From Alistipes sp. UBA934 (lineage in GTDB: Bacteria; Bacteroidota; Bacteroidia; Bacteroidales; Rikenellaceae), in NCBI GenBank assembly GCA_002293535.1, contig DBDK01000003.1, forward strand, positions 124,001 through 188,000: a DNA stretch of 64,000 nt. The letters are read 5' to 3'. This document shows positions 23,933-32,882 of this stretch, in pieces. The notes beneath the pieces are model-generated. The model did not search any database, was not told the DNA's origin, and saw nothing but the letters and a program-made list of their open reading frames with translations. Both the position numbers and the translations under genes were made by a program. Within the stretch, counting starts at the first letter, position 1. Each line of letters starts with the position of its first letter.

Positions 23933-25919
23933 CTTTCAAGAATGCTATAAATTTCTCAATATCAAGACTATACCCATATACCGGTGCCAACAGTTCGCCT
24001 TTCTCGTCGAGCAACAAGTAGGCCGGCTGCGAACTTACCCCATATCGCGTATTGATCAGGTACGAATTGACCCTTCCGAGCGTTTTAAGTGTCTTGCCTG
24101 TCGAAGTAGTGACCCATTCGTTTTCAGGCAATTGTGTGCGGTCATCCGAATAAAGCGCAACCACTATATATCGCTCGCGCAGAAGCCTCAAAACTTCCGG
24201 ATCCACCCAAACGCGCGCTTCCATCTCCCGACAATTGACGCATCCGTGACCCGTAAAGTCCACAAACACAGGCTTTCCTTCACGTCTCGCCGCAGCCAGC
24301 CCTTGCTCAAAATCGAAATATCCCGTCAATCCGTGCGGCAGGTGCAGAATATTGGCATATTTAACCGTTTCTCGTAGCAAAGAATTGCCGCGGCCGTCAC
24401 GTGGTACCAAATCGCCTCCTCCACGTGACCCAAATTCCCCATTTTCGCCACGAAATTCCTGCGAAGACAAAGGCGGCAGGTACCCCGAAATCGCACTCAG
24501 CGGCGCACCCCACATTCCCGGAACAAGCCAAACGGTGAACGAAAAAACAACGATCGCCGCGAAAAGCCGCCCGACTCCGATATGCATAACTTCCGAGTCG
24601 TGCTTAAATCGCAGTTTGCCAAGCAGATAAAACCCCAGTATCGAGAACACGACGATCCAAATCGCCAGATAAACCTCTCTGGGAAGGATGCCCCAGTGGT
24701 AGGTCTGGTCGGCCACTGAGAGGAATTTCAGCCCCAGTGCGATCTCCACAAGACCTAAAATAACCTTCACCGAACTAAGCCAGCCACCGCTCCGGGGCAG
24801 CTTTTCGAGCAGACCGGGGAAAAACGCTAACAGCGTGAACGGCAGCGCAAAAGCCGCCGAAAAAACCAGCATCGTGATGATCGGCACCCAAAATTCTCCC
24901 TGCGTGGATTTTATCAAAACCGTGCCCACGATGGGCCCTGTGCACGAAAACGACACCAGCACGAGCGTAAGCGCAAGGAAAAACACGCCCATAAGCCCTC
25001 CCTTTTCGGCACCGCGGTCGGACCGATTCACAAGCCGGCTCGGCATCCGCAACTCGAACGCCCCCAGTAGCGACGCCGCAAACACCATAAATACCACAAA
25101 AAAGAGCACGTTTGGAATCCAGTGCGTCGCCAGCCAGTTGAAAATATCCGCCGTAACAGTTTCTCCTCCGGCAAGATAAGTTGTCAAAATTATTATCGCA
25201 ATAGGCAACGTATAAAGAGCGATAATGAAGCCGCCGAACAACAAAGCCCGCAGCCTCGCCTTCGCGATATCACCCCCGCCACCCATAAAAAACGACACCG
25301 TCATCGGCACCATCGGGAACACACACGGAGTCAGTAGCGCCGCAAAACCCCACAGGATCGCCGCCAAAATAAGTCTTATTAATCCAGACCCTGAATCTGG
25401 CTCGGAACTCTGTTCTGCGTAGTTCGATTCGCCGTCGGCGTTCCGACCGAAATCCCACACTCCTCGAATGCAGCCCACCTCGTCTTTGCAAATCTGGTAT
25501 TCGACCTCCCCTGCAAGCGTGCCTGCACCCCTAAACTGTTGAGCAAACCGCGCCGTACCTTCCCAATAGCCTACTTCGAAGCCAAAAACGGGGTCGAGAT
25601 GGCGCTGAGGTTCGTCCAATGCGCGTAACTCACCGACAAGCTCGATGCCTTCCGACGTAGAGAAGTCGAAACTCGTTGCTAACCCTGGAACTGCGTAAGG
25701 TCCAAGGTCATAGAGATGCCAACCGGGGGTAATTTTCGCCTCGAAAACCACCTCATAAAGCCTATCTTGGGATGCCGCCTCTCGCTCCCCAACCACCTCG
25801 ACCCGCTTACTCCAACTCGCGCTACCCTCTTCCGGTGCCTGTGCAATGGCCGCGCATTGCCCTTCCCAAGCCGCTACAGAAAAAACAGCGACGCAAAAAA
25901 ACAGTGCTAACCGCCTCAT
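23922..25919 (-). CDS. dsbD: Thiol:disulfide interchange protein DsbD, with repeat-derived insertions
   Basis: 665 residues from the ATG at 25919 (TAATG overlap with the pepD stop). A signal peptide (1-24) precedes the N-terminal DsbD domain (about 30-150). The eight-helix electron-carrying core follows (about 180-460; LTPCVFPMVP and SCTGPIVG hold its cysteines), then a C-terminal thioredoxin domain with GHGCVNCRE. It moves electrons from cytoplasmic thioredoxin to the periplasm. [13 protein letters not shown] at about 157-169 in the first linker, and GSRGGGDLVPRDGRGNSLLRET in the linker before the thioredoxin domain, are extra segments of repeat origin. Confidence 0.94.
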   Translation of the reverse strand: MRRLALFFCVAVFSVAAWEGQCAAIAQAPEEGSASWSKRVEVVGEREAASQDRLYEVVFEAKITPGWHLYDLGPYAVPGLATSFDFSTSEGIELVGELRALDEPQRHLDPVFGFEVGYWEGTARFAQQFRGAGTLAGEVEYQICKDEVGCIRGVWDFGRNADGESNYAEQSSEPDSGSGLIRLILAAILWGFAALLTPCVFPMVPMTVSFFMGGGGDIAKARLRALLFGGFIIALYTLPIAIIILTTYLAGGETVTADIFNWLATHWIPNVLFFVVFMVFAASLLGAFELRMPSRLVNRSDRGAEKGGLMGVFFLALTLVLVSFSCTGPIVGTVLIKSTQGEFWVPIITMLVFSAAFALPFTLLAFFPGLLEKLPRSGGWLSSVKVILGLVEIALGLKFLSVADQTYHWGILPREVYLAIWIVVFSILGFYLLGKLRFKHDSEVMHIGVGRLFAAIVVFSFTVWLVPGMWGAPLSAISGYLPPLSSQEFRGENGEFGSRGGGDLVPRDGRGNSLLRETVKYANILHLPHGLTGYFDFEQGLAAARREGKPVFVDFTGHGCVNCREMEARVWVDPEVLRLLRERYIVVALYSDDRTQLPENEWVTTSTGKTLKTLGRVNSYLINTRYGVSSQPAYLLLDEKGELLAPVYGYSLDIEKFIAFLKDGK
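24363..24429 (-). repeat. Second palindromic insertion inside dsbD
   Basis: A perfect 9-bp inverted repeat, GTCACGTGG (24396-24404) and CCACGTGAC (24421-24429), is followed on the minus strand by CCGCGGCAATTCTTTGC and TACGAGAAAC. That part aligns with the 3' half of an intergenic NADG element (GGCGATTTTAAGCTACGCAGAAAC). It is translated GNSLLRET, the third reading frame. Confidence 0.6.
25411..25450 (-). repeat. NADG element inside dsbD (frame 1)
   Basis: Minus-strand GGTCGGAACGCCGACGGCGA then ATCGAACTACGCAGAAC, encoding [12 protein letters not shown] in the linker between the N-terminal domain and the first membrane helix. TCGGAAC at its 5' side and GTTCCGA past its 3' end form an outer inverted repeat. 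Confidence 0.9.
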
Positions 25920-27436
25920 TATTTGTCGGGTGCGGTCTCCAAAGAGTAGACCAGAAATTTCCAGAATCGCTCCACTGAGTCGATGTTCACCTCTTCGTCG
26001 GGCGAGTGCGGATAACGGATCGTAGGGCCACACGAGATCATATCCAGTTTTGGGTAGACCCCGCCGATTATGCCGCATTCGAGTCCTGCGTGGACTGCTG
26101 TAATCTCGGCCGGCTTGCTGAACAATTTTTCGTATCCGGCCGCCATCGTCTTAAGGATTGGCGATGACATATTTGGGTTCCAGCCGTCGTAACTGCCTGT
26201 CAGTTCAATGTTTGCGCCGATCAATCTACACAGCCCGCTTATGCGTTCACAAACGAACTCCTTCTCCGAACGTACGGAACTACGCACCAAGGCGTGCATT
26301 TTTATGAACGATTCTGCGTCGCCCGATTCGCCGTCGGCGTTCCGACCACTGACCACACGCGCCAGATTGCTGGAAGTCTGTACCAAACCGGGCATCGCAG
26401 TGCTCATTTTCACCACTCCATCCGGGCAAATGCAAACCATATCCGCCAAATTCAGCGCCACCGCGGCGGGGATAAATTCGGTCGGATATTCGCTTTCCGG
26501 GAGGCTGACGACTTTCAGCGAAATGCCATCTTCGATGTCTCTATACTCCTGAATAACAATTCGTTCCATCTCTGCCACAGCTTCGCTAAACGCCGTATAA
26601 TAGTCCACAGGAACAAGTACCAAGGCACGGGCCTCGCGCGGAATAGCGTTACGCAGGCCGCCGCCATCAATAGACGCAAGCAACACTTTATCAGATAGAT
26701 GCGGGCGCAACGTGCGGAATATCACTTTGTTGGCATTGGCGCGTTGCAGGATTATCTCGATTCCTGAGTGACCACCCTTGAGACCTTTAACTTCCACTGC
26801 CACAGCCTTATATCCACCCTCTGGCCAATGGTGCGGTACCGGTTCGGCTTTGTACTCAAGCTCGATGTTGGCGTCCGTTCCGCCCGCGCAACCGATGCAC
26901 AGTTCGGCCTGCCGTTCGGAGTCGAGATTGATCAAAATATCACCGTGTAATTCGCCTGCCTTCAAGCCGAAAGCCCCCACCATTCCGGTCTCTTCGGTTG
27001 CAGTGAATAGCGCTTCCAGCGGCCCGTGCTTAATGTCCGAGGACTCCAAAATCGCAAGCATCGCCGCCACACCGATCCCGTTATCAGCTCCCAGGGTTGT
27101 ACCTCGCGCCTTAACTTTCGCATCCGAACCCGTGCCATCAACCCACGGCTCGATCGCATCCTTCTCAAAATCAAACACTTTATCGTTGTTCTTCTGCGGC
27201 ACCATATCGAGGTGAGCCTGCAGCACAATGCCCTTTCGCCCTTCCATTCCGGGAGTGGCGGGCTTGCGAATGATAACGTTATTCGCCTGATCTACAGTGT
27301 ATTCGAGGTTATGACTCTTTGCAAAATCCACAATGAATGCGCGGATCTTCTCTTCGTGGTGCGAGGGGTGCGGAATGCCGCAAATCTCGGCAAAATGGGC
27401 CCACAGGGCTTTCGGATTCAGGTCTGTAATTTTCAT
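25919..27436 (-). CDS. pepD: Aminoacyl-histidine dipeptidase (second of two)
   Basis: 505 residues from the ATG at 27436. It is an M20 dipeptidase and a paralogue of the pepD at 22451-23932, with LQAHLDMV, TTLGADNGIG, TATEETGMVG, LINLDSE and VHAGLECG. The two genes flank dsbD in one operon. Residues about 363-376 ([13 protein letters not shown]), replacing a short loop before MHALVRSSVRSE, are an NADG element copy. Thirteen upstream codons to 27475 are excluded because family N-termini begin at MKITDLNP. Confidence 0.95.
   Translation of the reverse strand: MKITDLNPKALWAHFAEICGIPHPSHHEEKIRAFIVDFAKSHNLEYTVDQANNVIIRKPATPGMEGRKGIVLQAHLDMVPQKNNDKVFDFEKDAIEPWVDGTGSDAKVKARGTTLGADNGIGVAAMLAILESSDIKHGPLEALFTATEETGMVGAFGLKAGELHGDILINLDSERQAELCIGCAGGTDANIELEYKAEPVPHHWPEGGYKAVAVEVKGLKGGHSGIEIILQRANANKVIFRTLRPHLSDKVLLASIDGGGLRNAIPREARALVLVPVDYYTAFSEAVAEMERIVIQEYRDIEDGISLKVVSLPESEYPTEFIPAAVALNLADMVCICPDGVVKMSTAMPGLVQTSSNLARVVSGRNADGESGDAESFIKMHALVRSSVRSEKEFVCERISGLCRLIGANIELTGSYDGWNPNMSSPILKTMAAGYEKLFSKPAEITAVHAGLECGIIGGVYPKLDMISCGPTIRYPHSPDEEVNIDSVERFWKFLVYSLETAPDK
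26308..26348 (-). repeat. NADG element inside the second pepD (frame 1)
   Basis: Minus-strand GGTCGGAACGCCGACGGCGA then ATCGGGCGACGCAGAAT, encoding [12 protein letters not shown]. Confidence 0.85.
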
Positions 27437-27484
27437 AATCTCAATCTTTAAAATTGCGGTCAGAGTAGTAATCACGCAACGCTG

Positions 27485-28438
27485 TCACTGCAATCTGGCT
27501 ATCATATTTTTAATGTTCTCTTCCATTTGTCCGAGACGATCGTGCGAGTGGGCGGGATGGAATTTTTCGCCCGTAATGTTCTCATACAGTTCGATATATC
27601 GCTCGCTTATGCTTGCCACGATGTCGTCGGTCATTTCGGGCATCACATCGCCCGCTCGACCCTGGAAACCGTTATCCATCAGCCATTCGCGTACAAACTC
27701 CTTGGACAGCTGTCTCTGTGGCAGTCCGTTGTCGAAGCGCTCCTGATATGTGTCCGCGTAGAAATACCGCGACGAATCGGGCGTATGGATCTCGTCGATC
27801 AGCGTTATTTCGCCGTCACGCTTGCCGAATTCGTACTTTGTGTCCACAAGTATCAGGCCACGGGTAGCGGCTATTTCGGAGCCCCGCGCGAACAGCGCCA
27901 GCGCCACCCGCTCCAGTTCGTTGTAATCTTGTTCCGAAACGAGCCCGCGGGCCACGATCTCTTCTTTGGATATGTTTTGGTCGTGCGCTCCGATCTCCGC
28001 TTTGGTCGTCGGGGTGACGATCGGGACGGGAAAACGTTGATGCTCCTTCATCCCATCCGGTAGTTTCACTCCGCAAATCTCTCTCGCTCCGGCCTTGTAA
28101 TCGCGCCATGAACTACCTGTCAGGTACGCTCTTACTATCATCTCCACCGGGAAAGTTTCGCATTTGTAGCCTGCCGTGACCATAGGGTCGGGCGAGGCGA
28201 TCTTCCAGTTGGGACAGATGTCCGCCGTAGCATCGAGAAACTTGGAGGCTATCTGATTTAGCACCTGTCCTTTATACGGAATTCCGCGTGGTAACACGAC
28301 GTCGAACGCCGAGATTCTGTCCGTGACCACCATCACAAGCCACTGACCATCAATGTCATATACGTCCCTAACCTTCCCCACATAGAGGCTTTCCTGGCCG
28401 GGAAGCGAAAAATTCGTTTTAACTATCGCTCTGTCCAT
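27485..28438 (-). CDS. purC: Phosphoribosylaminoimidazole-succinocarboxamide synthase
   Basis: 317 residues. SAICAR synthetase of purine synthesis, ATP-dependent ligation of aspartate to [13 protein letters not shown] at the N-terminus, the [14 protein letters not shown] segment and VDTKYEFG with EIHTPDSSR are typical of the longer Bacteroidota form. The start overlaps phoH by 20 nt; pepD follows after 48 nt. Confidence 0.96.
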   Translation of the reverse strand: MDRAIVKTNFSLPGQESLYVGKVRDVYDIDGQWLVMVVTDRISAFDVVLPRGIPYKGQVLNQIASKFLDATADICPNWKIASPDPMVTAGYKCETFPVEMIVRAYLTGSSWRDYKAGAREICGVKLPDGMKEHQRFPVPIVTPTTKAEIGAHDQNISKEEIVARGLVSEQDYNELERVALALFARGSEIAATRGLILVDTKYEFGKRDGEITLIDEIHTPDSSRYFYADTYQERFDNGLPQRQLSKEFVREWLMDNGFQGRAGDVMPEMTDDIVASISERYIELYENITGEKFHPAHSHDRLGQMEENIKNMIARLQ

Positions 28439-29402
28439 CTTTTTTATTGAATGCTTTAACTATTTCTTTTACAAGACGATGGCGTATAATATCGCCGTCG
28501 TCGAAATTCACAATTGCAATTCCTTTCACTCTTCCCAGTAACCCCAGCGCCTTTGCAAGGCCCGAATCGGATGCGCGCGGCAGGTCGATTTGGGTCAGGT
28601 CGCCCGTGACGATGAACTTCGCCGAAGGGCCCATTCGCGTCAGGAACATCTTTATCTGCGACAGTGTAACATTCTGAGCCTCGTCGAGTATCACGAATGC
28701 ATTATCCAGCGTCCGGCCTCTCATATATGCCAGTGGTGCGATCTGCACCGTGCCTTCCTCCAGATATTTCGCCAGCTGTGCCCCCGGCACCATATCCCCC
28801 AGCGCATCGTAGAGCGGCTGTAGATATGGATCCAACTTTTCTTTCAAGTCGCCGGGCAGGAATCCCAACTTCTCTCCCGCTTCGACAGCCGGCCGCGTCA
28901 AGATTATCCTGCGCACCTGCTTCTCTTTTAATGCCTTGACTGCCAGCGCGATCGCGGTATATGTTTTCCCCGAACCCGCCGGGCCGATGGCGAACATCAG
29001 ATCGTTCTTTTCCGCCATCTCGACCAACTTTCGCTGGTTCTTGCTCTTGGCGCGAATGATATTTCCCCCAACTCCGTAAAGAATTACGTCATCGCCTGAC
29101 GACGGGATTGCGGGCCCGTTTTCTGAGTTGCTGCGATCGCCGTCCGCGTTCCGACCTCCGAATGCCTGCCTCACAACCTCTTTCGAGATATGGCCGTACT
29201 TCCCCACATACTCCAACAGCCCTTGTAGTCGCCGCTCGAAACGCTCGACCTCCATTTGATTGCCCAGCACCTTGACGGTCGAACCTCTCGCGATGATCTT
29301 CACCTTTGGCGAGGCGGCCACCATTTCGTCGAGGTTCGCATTGGCTACGCCGTAAAACTCCCTCGGATCGATCCCCGTCAGCTCTATCTCTTTTTCTATC
29401 AT
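28419..29402 (-). CDS. phoH: PhoH-family ATPase
   Basis: 327 residues. A cytoplasmic P-loop protein of the PhoH type, probably an RNA-linked ATPase. Walker A is [13 protein letters not shown] (about residue 146), Walker [12 protein letters not shown]. An N-terminal KH-like region (about 1-75) precedes it. Residues about 82-94 ([13 protein letters not shown]) between the two domains are an NADG element copy, followed by a longer linker than usual. It heads the operon phoH-purC-pepD-dsbD-pepD. Confidence 0.93.
   Translation of the reverse strand: MIEKEIELTGIDPREFYGVANANLDEMVAASPKVKIIARGSTVKVLGNQMEVERFERRLQGLLEYVGKYGHISKEVVRQAFGGRNADGDRSNSENGPAIPSSGDDVILYGVGGNIIRAKSKNQRKLVEMAEKNDLMFAIGPAGSGKTYTAIALAVKALKEKQVRRIILTRPAVEAGEKLGFLPGDLKEKLDPYLQPLYDALGDMVPGAQLAKYLEEGTVQIAPLAYMRGRTLDNAFVILDEAQNVTLSQIKMFLTRMGPSAKFIVTGDLTQIDLPRASDSGLAKALGLLGRVKGIAIVNFDDGDIIRHRLVKEIVKAFNKKDGQSDS
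29121..29157 (-). repeat. NADG element inside phoH (frame 1)
   Basis: Minus-strand GGTCGGAACGCGGACGGCGA then TCGCAGCAACTCAGAAA, encoding [12 protein letters not shown]; one stem base (C to G) has changed. Confidence 0.8.
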
Positions 29403-29410
29403 TCTGCGGC

Positions 29411-30073
29411 TTAGAACATTACCCCCACACCCAACGACCAGCTCGACAGCGAGCCTTTGACGCTCTCGTAGGTCGATCCGCCGCCCTTGATGTTGTTTTT
29501 AAGCTCCTTGAATTCGCCGTGGTAGCGCCCGTCGATGGTTAGCAGACCGATATCCACGCTCGCTCCCAGCGCATAACCTACGGCAGGACGTGTCGGAAGT
29601 AACTCCAGACTGCCATCCACGGAGGAGTAGTTGTTCATCAGATTGAACACCGGCCCGGCCTGCACACGCACTATGCTCACTTTTGCACTCAGTAGCAACG
29701 GTATGTCGATGGTCTGCATCCGAATTTTTGAGGTTTCGCCGCTATGATCTGCTCTCGTTTTTGGGACAATTGGGGGCATATTGAGAATACCTTGGCTATG
29801 CATTTTGTAGTTGTTCTGGCTGTACACTATTTCAGGTTGCAGGAACAGTCCGGCTCCCAAGGCCCCGCTTCCGAAACCCACCAACCGCAATCTCGCCACC
29901 GCCGCCAAGTGCCAACCCAGCTTCGAGTCTGTAGTGAAGTCGCTCGTTTTAAGTTCCATATCTTGCGAGGTAATCCCCACTCTCGCTCCTATTTGTACTT
30001 TTTGAGCCGAAACTTTTTGCGCTGCCGTGCTTGCTGCAAGCACCAGGGCCGCCAGGATCAGAAATTTCTTCAT
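29411..30073 (-). CDS. Outer-membrane beta-barrel protein (PorT-like)
   Basis: 220 residues from the ATG at 30073. A signal peptide (MKKFLILAALVLAASTAAQ) is followed by alternating beta-strand pattern, GARVGITSQ near the start, and a terminal aromatic-ending strand (SWSLGVGVMF) as expected for a barrel inserted by BamA. It looks like the PorT/outer-membrane-beta-barrel family; no specific role can be given. It precedes phoH by 8 nt on the same strand. Confidence 0.75.
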   Translation of the reverse strand: MKKFLILAALVLAASTAAQKVSAQKVQIGARVGITSQDMELKTSDFTTDSKLGWHLAAVARLRLVGFGSGALGAGLFLQPEIVYSQNNYKMHSQGILNMPPIVPKTRADHSGETSKIRMQTIDIPLLLSAKVSIVRVQAGPVFNLMNNYSSVDGSLELLPTRPAVGYALGASVDIGLLTIDGRYHGEFKELKNNIKGGGSTYESVKGSLSSWSLGVGVMF

Positions 30074-30079
30074 ACACGA

Positions 30080-30087
30080 CAAATCTA
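30080..30087 (-). promoter_or_regulatory. Promoter -7 box for the beta-barrel gene and possibly the phoH operon
   Basis: TAGATTTG on the minus strand, 7 nt upstream of the ATG at 30073. Confidence 0.5.
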
Positions 30088-30127
30088 CAAAAAAAAACGC
30101 AACCCCGTACAGGATTGCGCCTTAATT

Positions 30128-30172
30128 TTTCGCGTAGCTTGAAATCACCGTAGCCGTGGCTACCCTCTCGTC
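30128..30172 (-). repeat. NADG element, intergenic, with re-paired stem
   Basis: Minus-strand GTAGCCACGGCTACGG then TGATTTCAAGCTACGCGAAAAA. The stem here is GTAGC/GCTAC around CACG, in place of GTCGG/CCGAC around AACG: the sequence changed and the pairing was kept. The 3' half is near-identical to the array copies. Confidence 0.75.
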
Positions 30173-30188
30173 GCCCGCCTTCGGCTTT

Positions 30189-30455
30189 TTACTTTGTGGC
30201 CTTCTTGTCGTAATGTTTTTGATATCGGCTCATAAACTTATCGACGCGTCCGGCGGTGTCCACCAGCTTCATTTTGCCCGTGTAAAACGGGTGCGAAGTG
30301 TTGGAGATTTCCATCTTGTACACGGGATAGGTTTCGCCGTTCACTTCGATGGTTTCTTTTGTCGAAACGGCGGACCTCGTCAAAAACACAACGTCGTTGC
30401 TCATATCCTTGAACGCCACGATCCTGTAGCCTTCCGGATGTATTCCCTTTTTCAT
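30189..30455 (-). CDS. rpmE2: 50S ribosomal protein L31 type B
   Basis: 88 residues, starting MKKGIHPEGYR with FTRSAVSTKET-like and SHPFYTGK motifs. It has no cysteine, so it is the zinc-independent type B form, with the family's C-terminal extension. A promoter lies 34 nt upstream. Confidence 0.95.
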   Translation of the reverse strand: MKKGIHPEGYRIVAFKDMSNDVVFLTRSAVSTKETIEVNGETYPVYKMEISNTSHPFYTGKMKLVDTAGRVDKFMSRYQKHYDKKATK

Positions 30456-30488
30456 TGTGCTTTCCTTTAATTAGTTTGTATTGGGCTG

Positions 30489-30496
30489 CAAAGATA
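30489..30496 (-). promoter_or_regulatory. rpmE2 promoter -7 box
   Basis: TATCTTTG on the minus strand, 33 nt before the rpmE2 ATG. Confidence 0.6.
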
Positions 30497-30515
30497 GTCA
30501 AAGTTTTTGAAAAAC

Positions 30516-31613
30516 CTACTCATATCTTCCACTTTTCAGCATCGACACCTCTTTGTCCGTCAGGAACCTCCATTGGCCTCGCTTGAGATTCTTTTTGGTC
30601 AGTCCGGCAAAGTACACCCTGTCTAATCTGTGCACTCCGTAGCCCATCTCCTCGAAAATTCGCCTCACGATTCGGTTGCGCCCACTGTGAATTTCGATCC
30701 CCACTTCCTTGCGGTTTTCGGGCTTCACGAACTCCACGGCATCGGGAATGATCACCCCGTCATCCAGATCTATACCGTCTCTGGCACGCAGTAGGTCATT
30801 ATTAGTCAGAGGTCTTTCGAGCGTCACCTGATACACTTTTTTCTTGTTGTGCGACGGATGGGTCAGCTTTTGGGTCAGCTCGCCGTCGTTGGTCAGTAGC
30901 AGCACCCCTACCGAACTTTTGTCCAATCGGCCCACCGGATAGATCCGTTCAGTGCAGGCATTGCGTACAATATCCATCACGGTTTTGTCGGCGTGCGGGT
31001 CGTCCAGCGAGGTCACATAGCCCTTGGGCTTGTTCATCACTATGTAGACTTTCTTCTGATTATTAAGCAACTCACCCCTCAGATGGATCTGGTCGCCGGG
31101 CTGGATCTTCGTACCTAACGTCGTCACCACTACCCCATTTACAGTCACATCACCTGCTGCCAGCAATTCGTCGGCTTCTCTGCGCGAACACTTGCCTGAC
31201 ATCGCAATATAGCGGTTCAAGCGCATCTCGCCTCCCGCGTCGGTAGGTGTGTAACTCGGATATTTTTCGGGTTTCACTCCCGGATCCATCGCCCCCGAAG
31301 TGTCTTTTTTCACAAAAGGTTTCTTTCCCGCGAACGGCTTTTTCTGGTATGGCTTTTGACCGTTGAAGTCATCTCGTTGCCGACTCTGGGATCTCTGCGG
31401 CTCCCATCTGTTGAAGTCACGTTCCGGCTTTGGCCCTCCCACGAATTTGTTATCTGCCGAAAAGTTAGGATTGTATGAGCGTCTCTGGTCACGATTTTCT
31501 CGCGGCACTTCCTCTGTTGTCGGTTTATCTACTCTTGGACTACGTGTTACTGCTTCCACCGATACCGTGCGATTGCGACGGCGTTTGTCTTTCTGAAAAT
31601 CGGAATCTCTCAT
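30516..31613 (-). CDS. rluB: rRNA pseudouridine synthase (RsuA/RluB family)
   Basis: 365 residues. About 120 N-terminal residues are basic and Asn/Arg-rich and probably disordered. An S4 RNA-binding domain (MRLNRYIAMSGKCSRREADELL) follows, then the catalytic domain with YPVGRLDKSSVGVLLLTND, where the Asp is the nucleophile, and EIHSGRNRIVRRIFEEMGY. The RluB-like assignment (23S) over RsuA (16S) is inferred from the long tail-bearing architecture common in Bacteroidota. Confidence 0.88.
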   Translation of the reverse strand: MRDSDFQKDKRRRNRTVSVEAVTRSPRVDKPTTEEVPRENRDQRRSYNPNFSADNKFVGGPKPERDFNRWEPQRSQSRQRDDFNGQKPYQKKPFAGKKPFVKKDTSGAMDPGVKPEKYPSYTPTDAGGEMRLNRYIAMSGKCSRREADELLAAGDVTVNGVVVTTLGTKIQPGDQIHLRGELLNNQKKVYIVMNKPKGYVTSLDDPHADKTVMDIVRNACTERIYPVGRLDKSSVGVLLLTNDGELTQKLTHPSHNKKKVYQVTLERPLTNNDLLRARDGIDLDDGVIIPDAVEFVKPENRKEVGIEIHSGRNRIVRRIFEEMGYGVHRLDRVYFAGLTKKNLKRGQWRFLTDKEVSMLKSGRYE

Positions 31614-31636
31614 TCGGATTTGTTTTTAGTTTCGCG

Positions 31637-31644
31637 CAAATGTA
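31637..31644 (-). promoter_or_regulatory. rluB promoter -7 box
   Basis: TACATTTG on the minus strand, 23 nt before the rluB ATG, back-to-back with the malY box. Confidence 0.55.
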
Positions 31645-31645
31645 G

Positions 31646-31653
31646 TAAATTTG
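31646..31653 (+). promoter_or_regulatory. malY promoter -7 box
   Basis: TAAATTTG, 20 nt before the malY ATG. Confidence 0.55.
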
Positions 31654-31673
31654 TGGTTAAATTCATCAAATAT

Positions 31674-32882
31674 ATGTACAATTTTGATACCACGGCACCT
31701 CGCGAAGGTACCGGAACGCTGAAGTTCGACGCCCGCAAAGAGGTCTTCGGCCGCCAGGATGTGATTCCGATGTGGATCGCGGATATGGATTTCGAGTGCC
31801 CGCGGGCCATTGGCGAGGCCATTCGTCAGCGTGCAACGCACAATGTTTACGGTTACGACTTCGGGGGAGAGACGTGCATCCCATCGGTAATCAACTGGCT
31901 TTCAAGGCGTTCACACTGGATGATCGAGGAGCAGTGGTTGCGCTTCACCACAGGGGTCGTTGCCGGACTGGGTTTTGCGATTCGAGCTTTCACACGGCCG
32001 GGAGACGGGGTAGTGATCCAGCCGCCGGTCTATTCCCCGTTCCGTACAATGACCGAGGTGAATGATAGACGCGTGATATTCAATCCTTTACGCCACACCG
32101 AGGATAGCTTCGAGATGGATTTCGATGATCTCGACCGCAAACTCGGCACCGACCTCGAAGGCGGTGGGCGCGTGAGTGCGATCATTCTTTGCAATCCCCA
32201 CAATCCCGTGGGTCGTGTTTTCACCGAACAGGAACTTCGTCAGTTAGGCGAACTATGTGTAAAACACGACGTTACGATAATTTCCGACGAAATTCATTCC
32301 GACCTTGTTTTTGCGCCCCACCGCCATTGTCATATCGCCTCACTCGATCCGCGTTTTGCTGAGCGTTGCGTGACTTTCGTCGCCCCCAGTAAGACTTTCA
32401 ACGTCGCCGGTTTGGCCACTTCTGCAGCTATAATATCTTCTGAATCAATGCGTTCAGCGTGGGATGCCGAGTACTCGCGCACGCACATTATCGACGGCAC
32501 GCTATATGGCCACATTGCCCTCAGGGCGGCTTACGACCATTGCGAGGACTGGCTTGAGGAGTTGTTGCCGTATCTGCGTGATAATGTGGAGTTTGTGCGA
32601 AAGTTTTTGGCTGCGAACGTTCCTCAGATACACACGATACGCCAAGAGGGTACTTACCTTATGTGGCTGGATTTCCGTGAAGCGGCAACGGCTGCAGCGG
32701 GTTGGGCTACGCAGAACGACCTTATGTCGTGGCTTGTTAATTCCGCCGGATTGGGACTTAGTTCGGGTACCGATTTTGGTCGCGAAGGGATCGGTTTTGC
32801 GCGAATGAACGTTGCGACAAATCGTGCGACTTTGGAGAAAGCGATGGATCGACTTGCCTCCGCAATTCACATTTTGGGGTAG
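31674..32882 (+). CDS. MalY/PatB-family cystathionine beta-lyase or aminotransferase
   Basis: 402 residues from the ATG at 31674. PLP fold type I. PMWIADMDF near the N-terminus, NPHNPVGRV, SDEIHSDL and the PLP-lysine motif APSKTFNVAGL are diagnostic of the MalY/PatB C-S lyase group. Residues about 337-348 (AATAAAGWATQN), near the end of the small domain, match the NADG element in frame 2. The TAG stop is itself part of a second, antisense NADG element. The 18 codons upstream of the ATG cover the promoter and are excluded. Confidence 0.9.
   Translation: MYNFDTTAPREGTGTLKFDARKEVFGRQDVIPMWIADMDFECPRAIGEAIRQRATHNVYGYDFGGETCIPSVINWLSRRSHWMIEEQWLRFTTGVVAGLGFAIRAFTRPGDGVVIQPPVYSPFRTMTEVNDRRVIFNPLRHTEDSFEMDFDDLDRKLGTDLEGGGRVSAIILCNPHNPVGRVFTEQELRQLGELCVKHDVTIISDEIHSDLVFAPHRHCHIASLDPRFAERCVTFVAPSKTFNVAGLATSAAIISSESMRSAWDAEYSRTHIIDGTLYGHIALRAAYDHCEDWLEELLPYLRDNVEFVRKFLAANVPQIHTIRQEGTYLMWLDFREAATAAAGWATQNDLMSWLVNSAGLGLSSGTDFGREGIGFARMNVATNRATLEKAMDRLASAIHILG
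32682..32717 (+). repeat. NADG element inside malY (frame 2)
   Basis: The 3' half GGGCTACGCAGAAC is intact; the 5' half is diverged but lines up without gaps. It encodes AATAAAGWATQN against the consensus VGTPTANRATQN. Confidence 0.6.
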
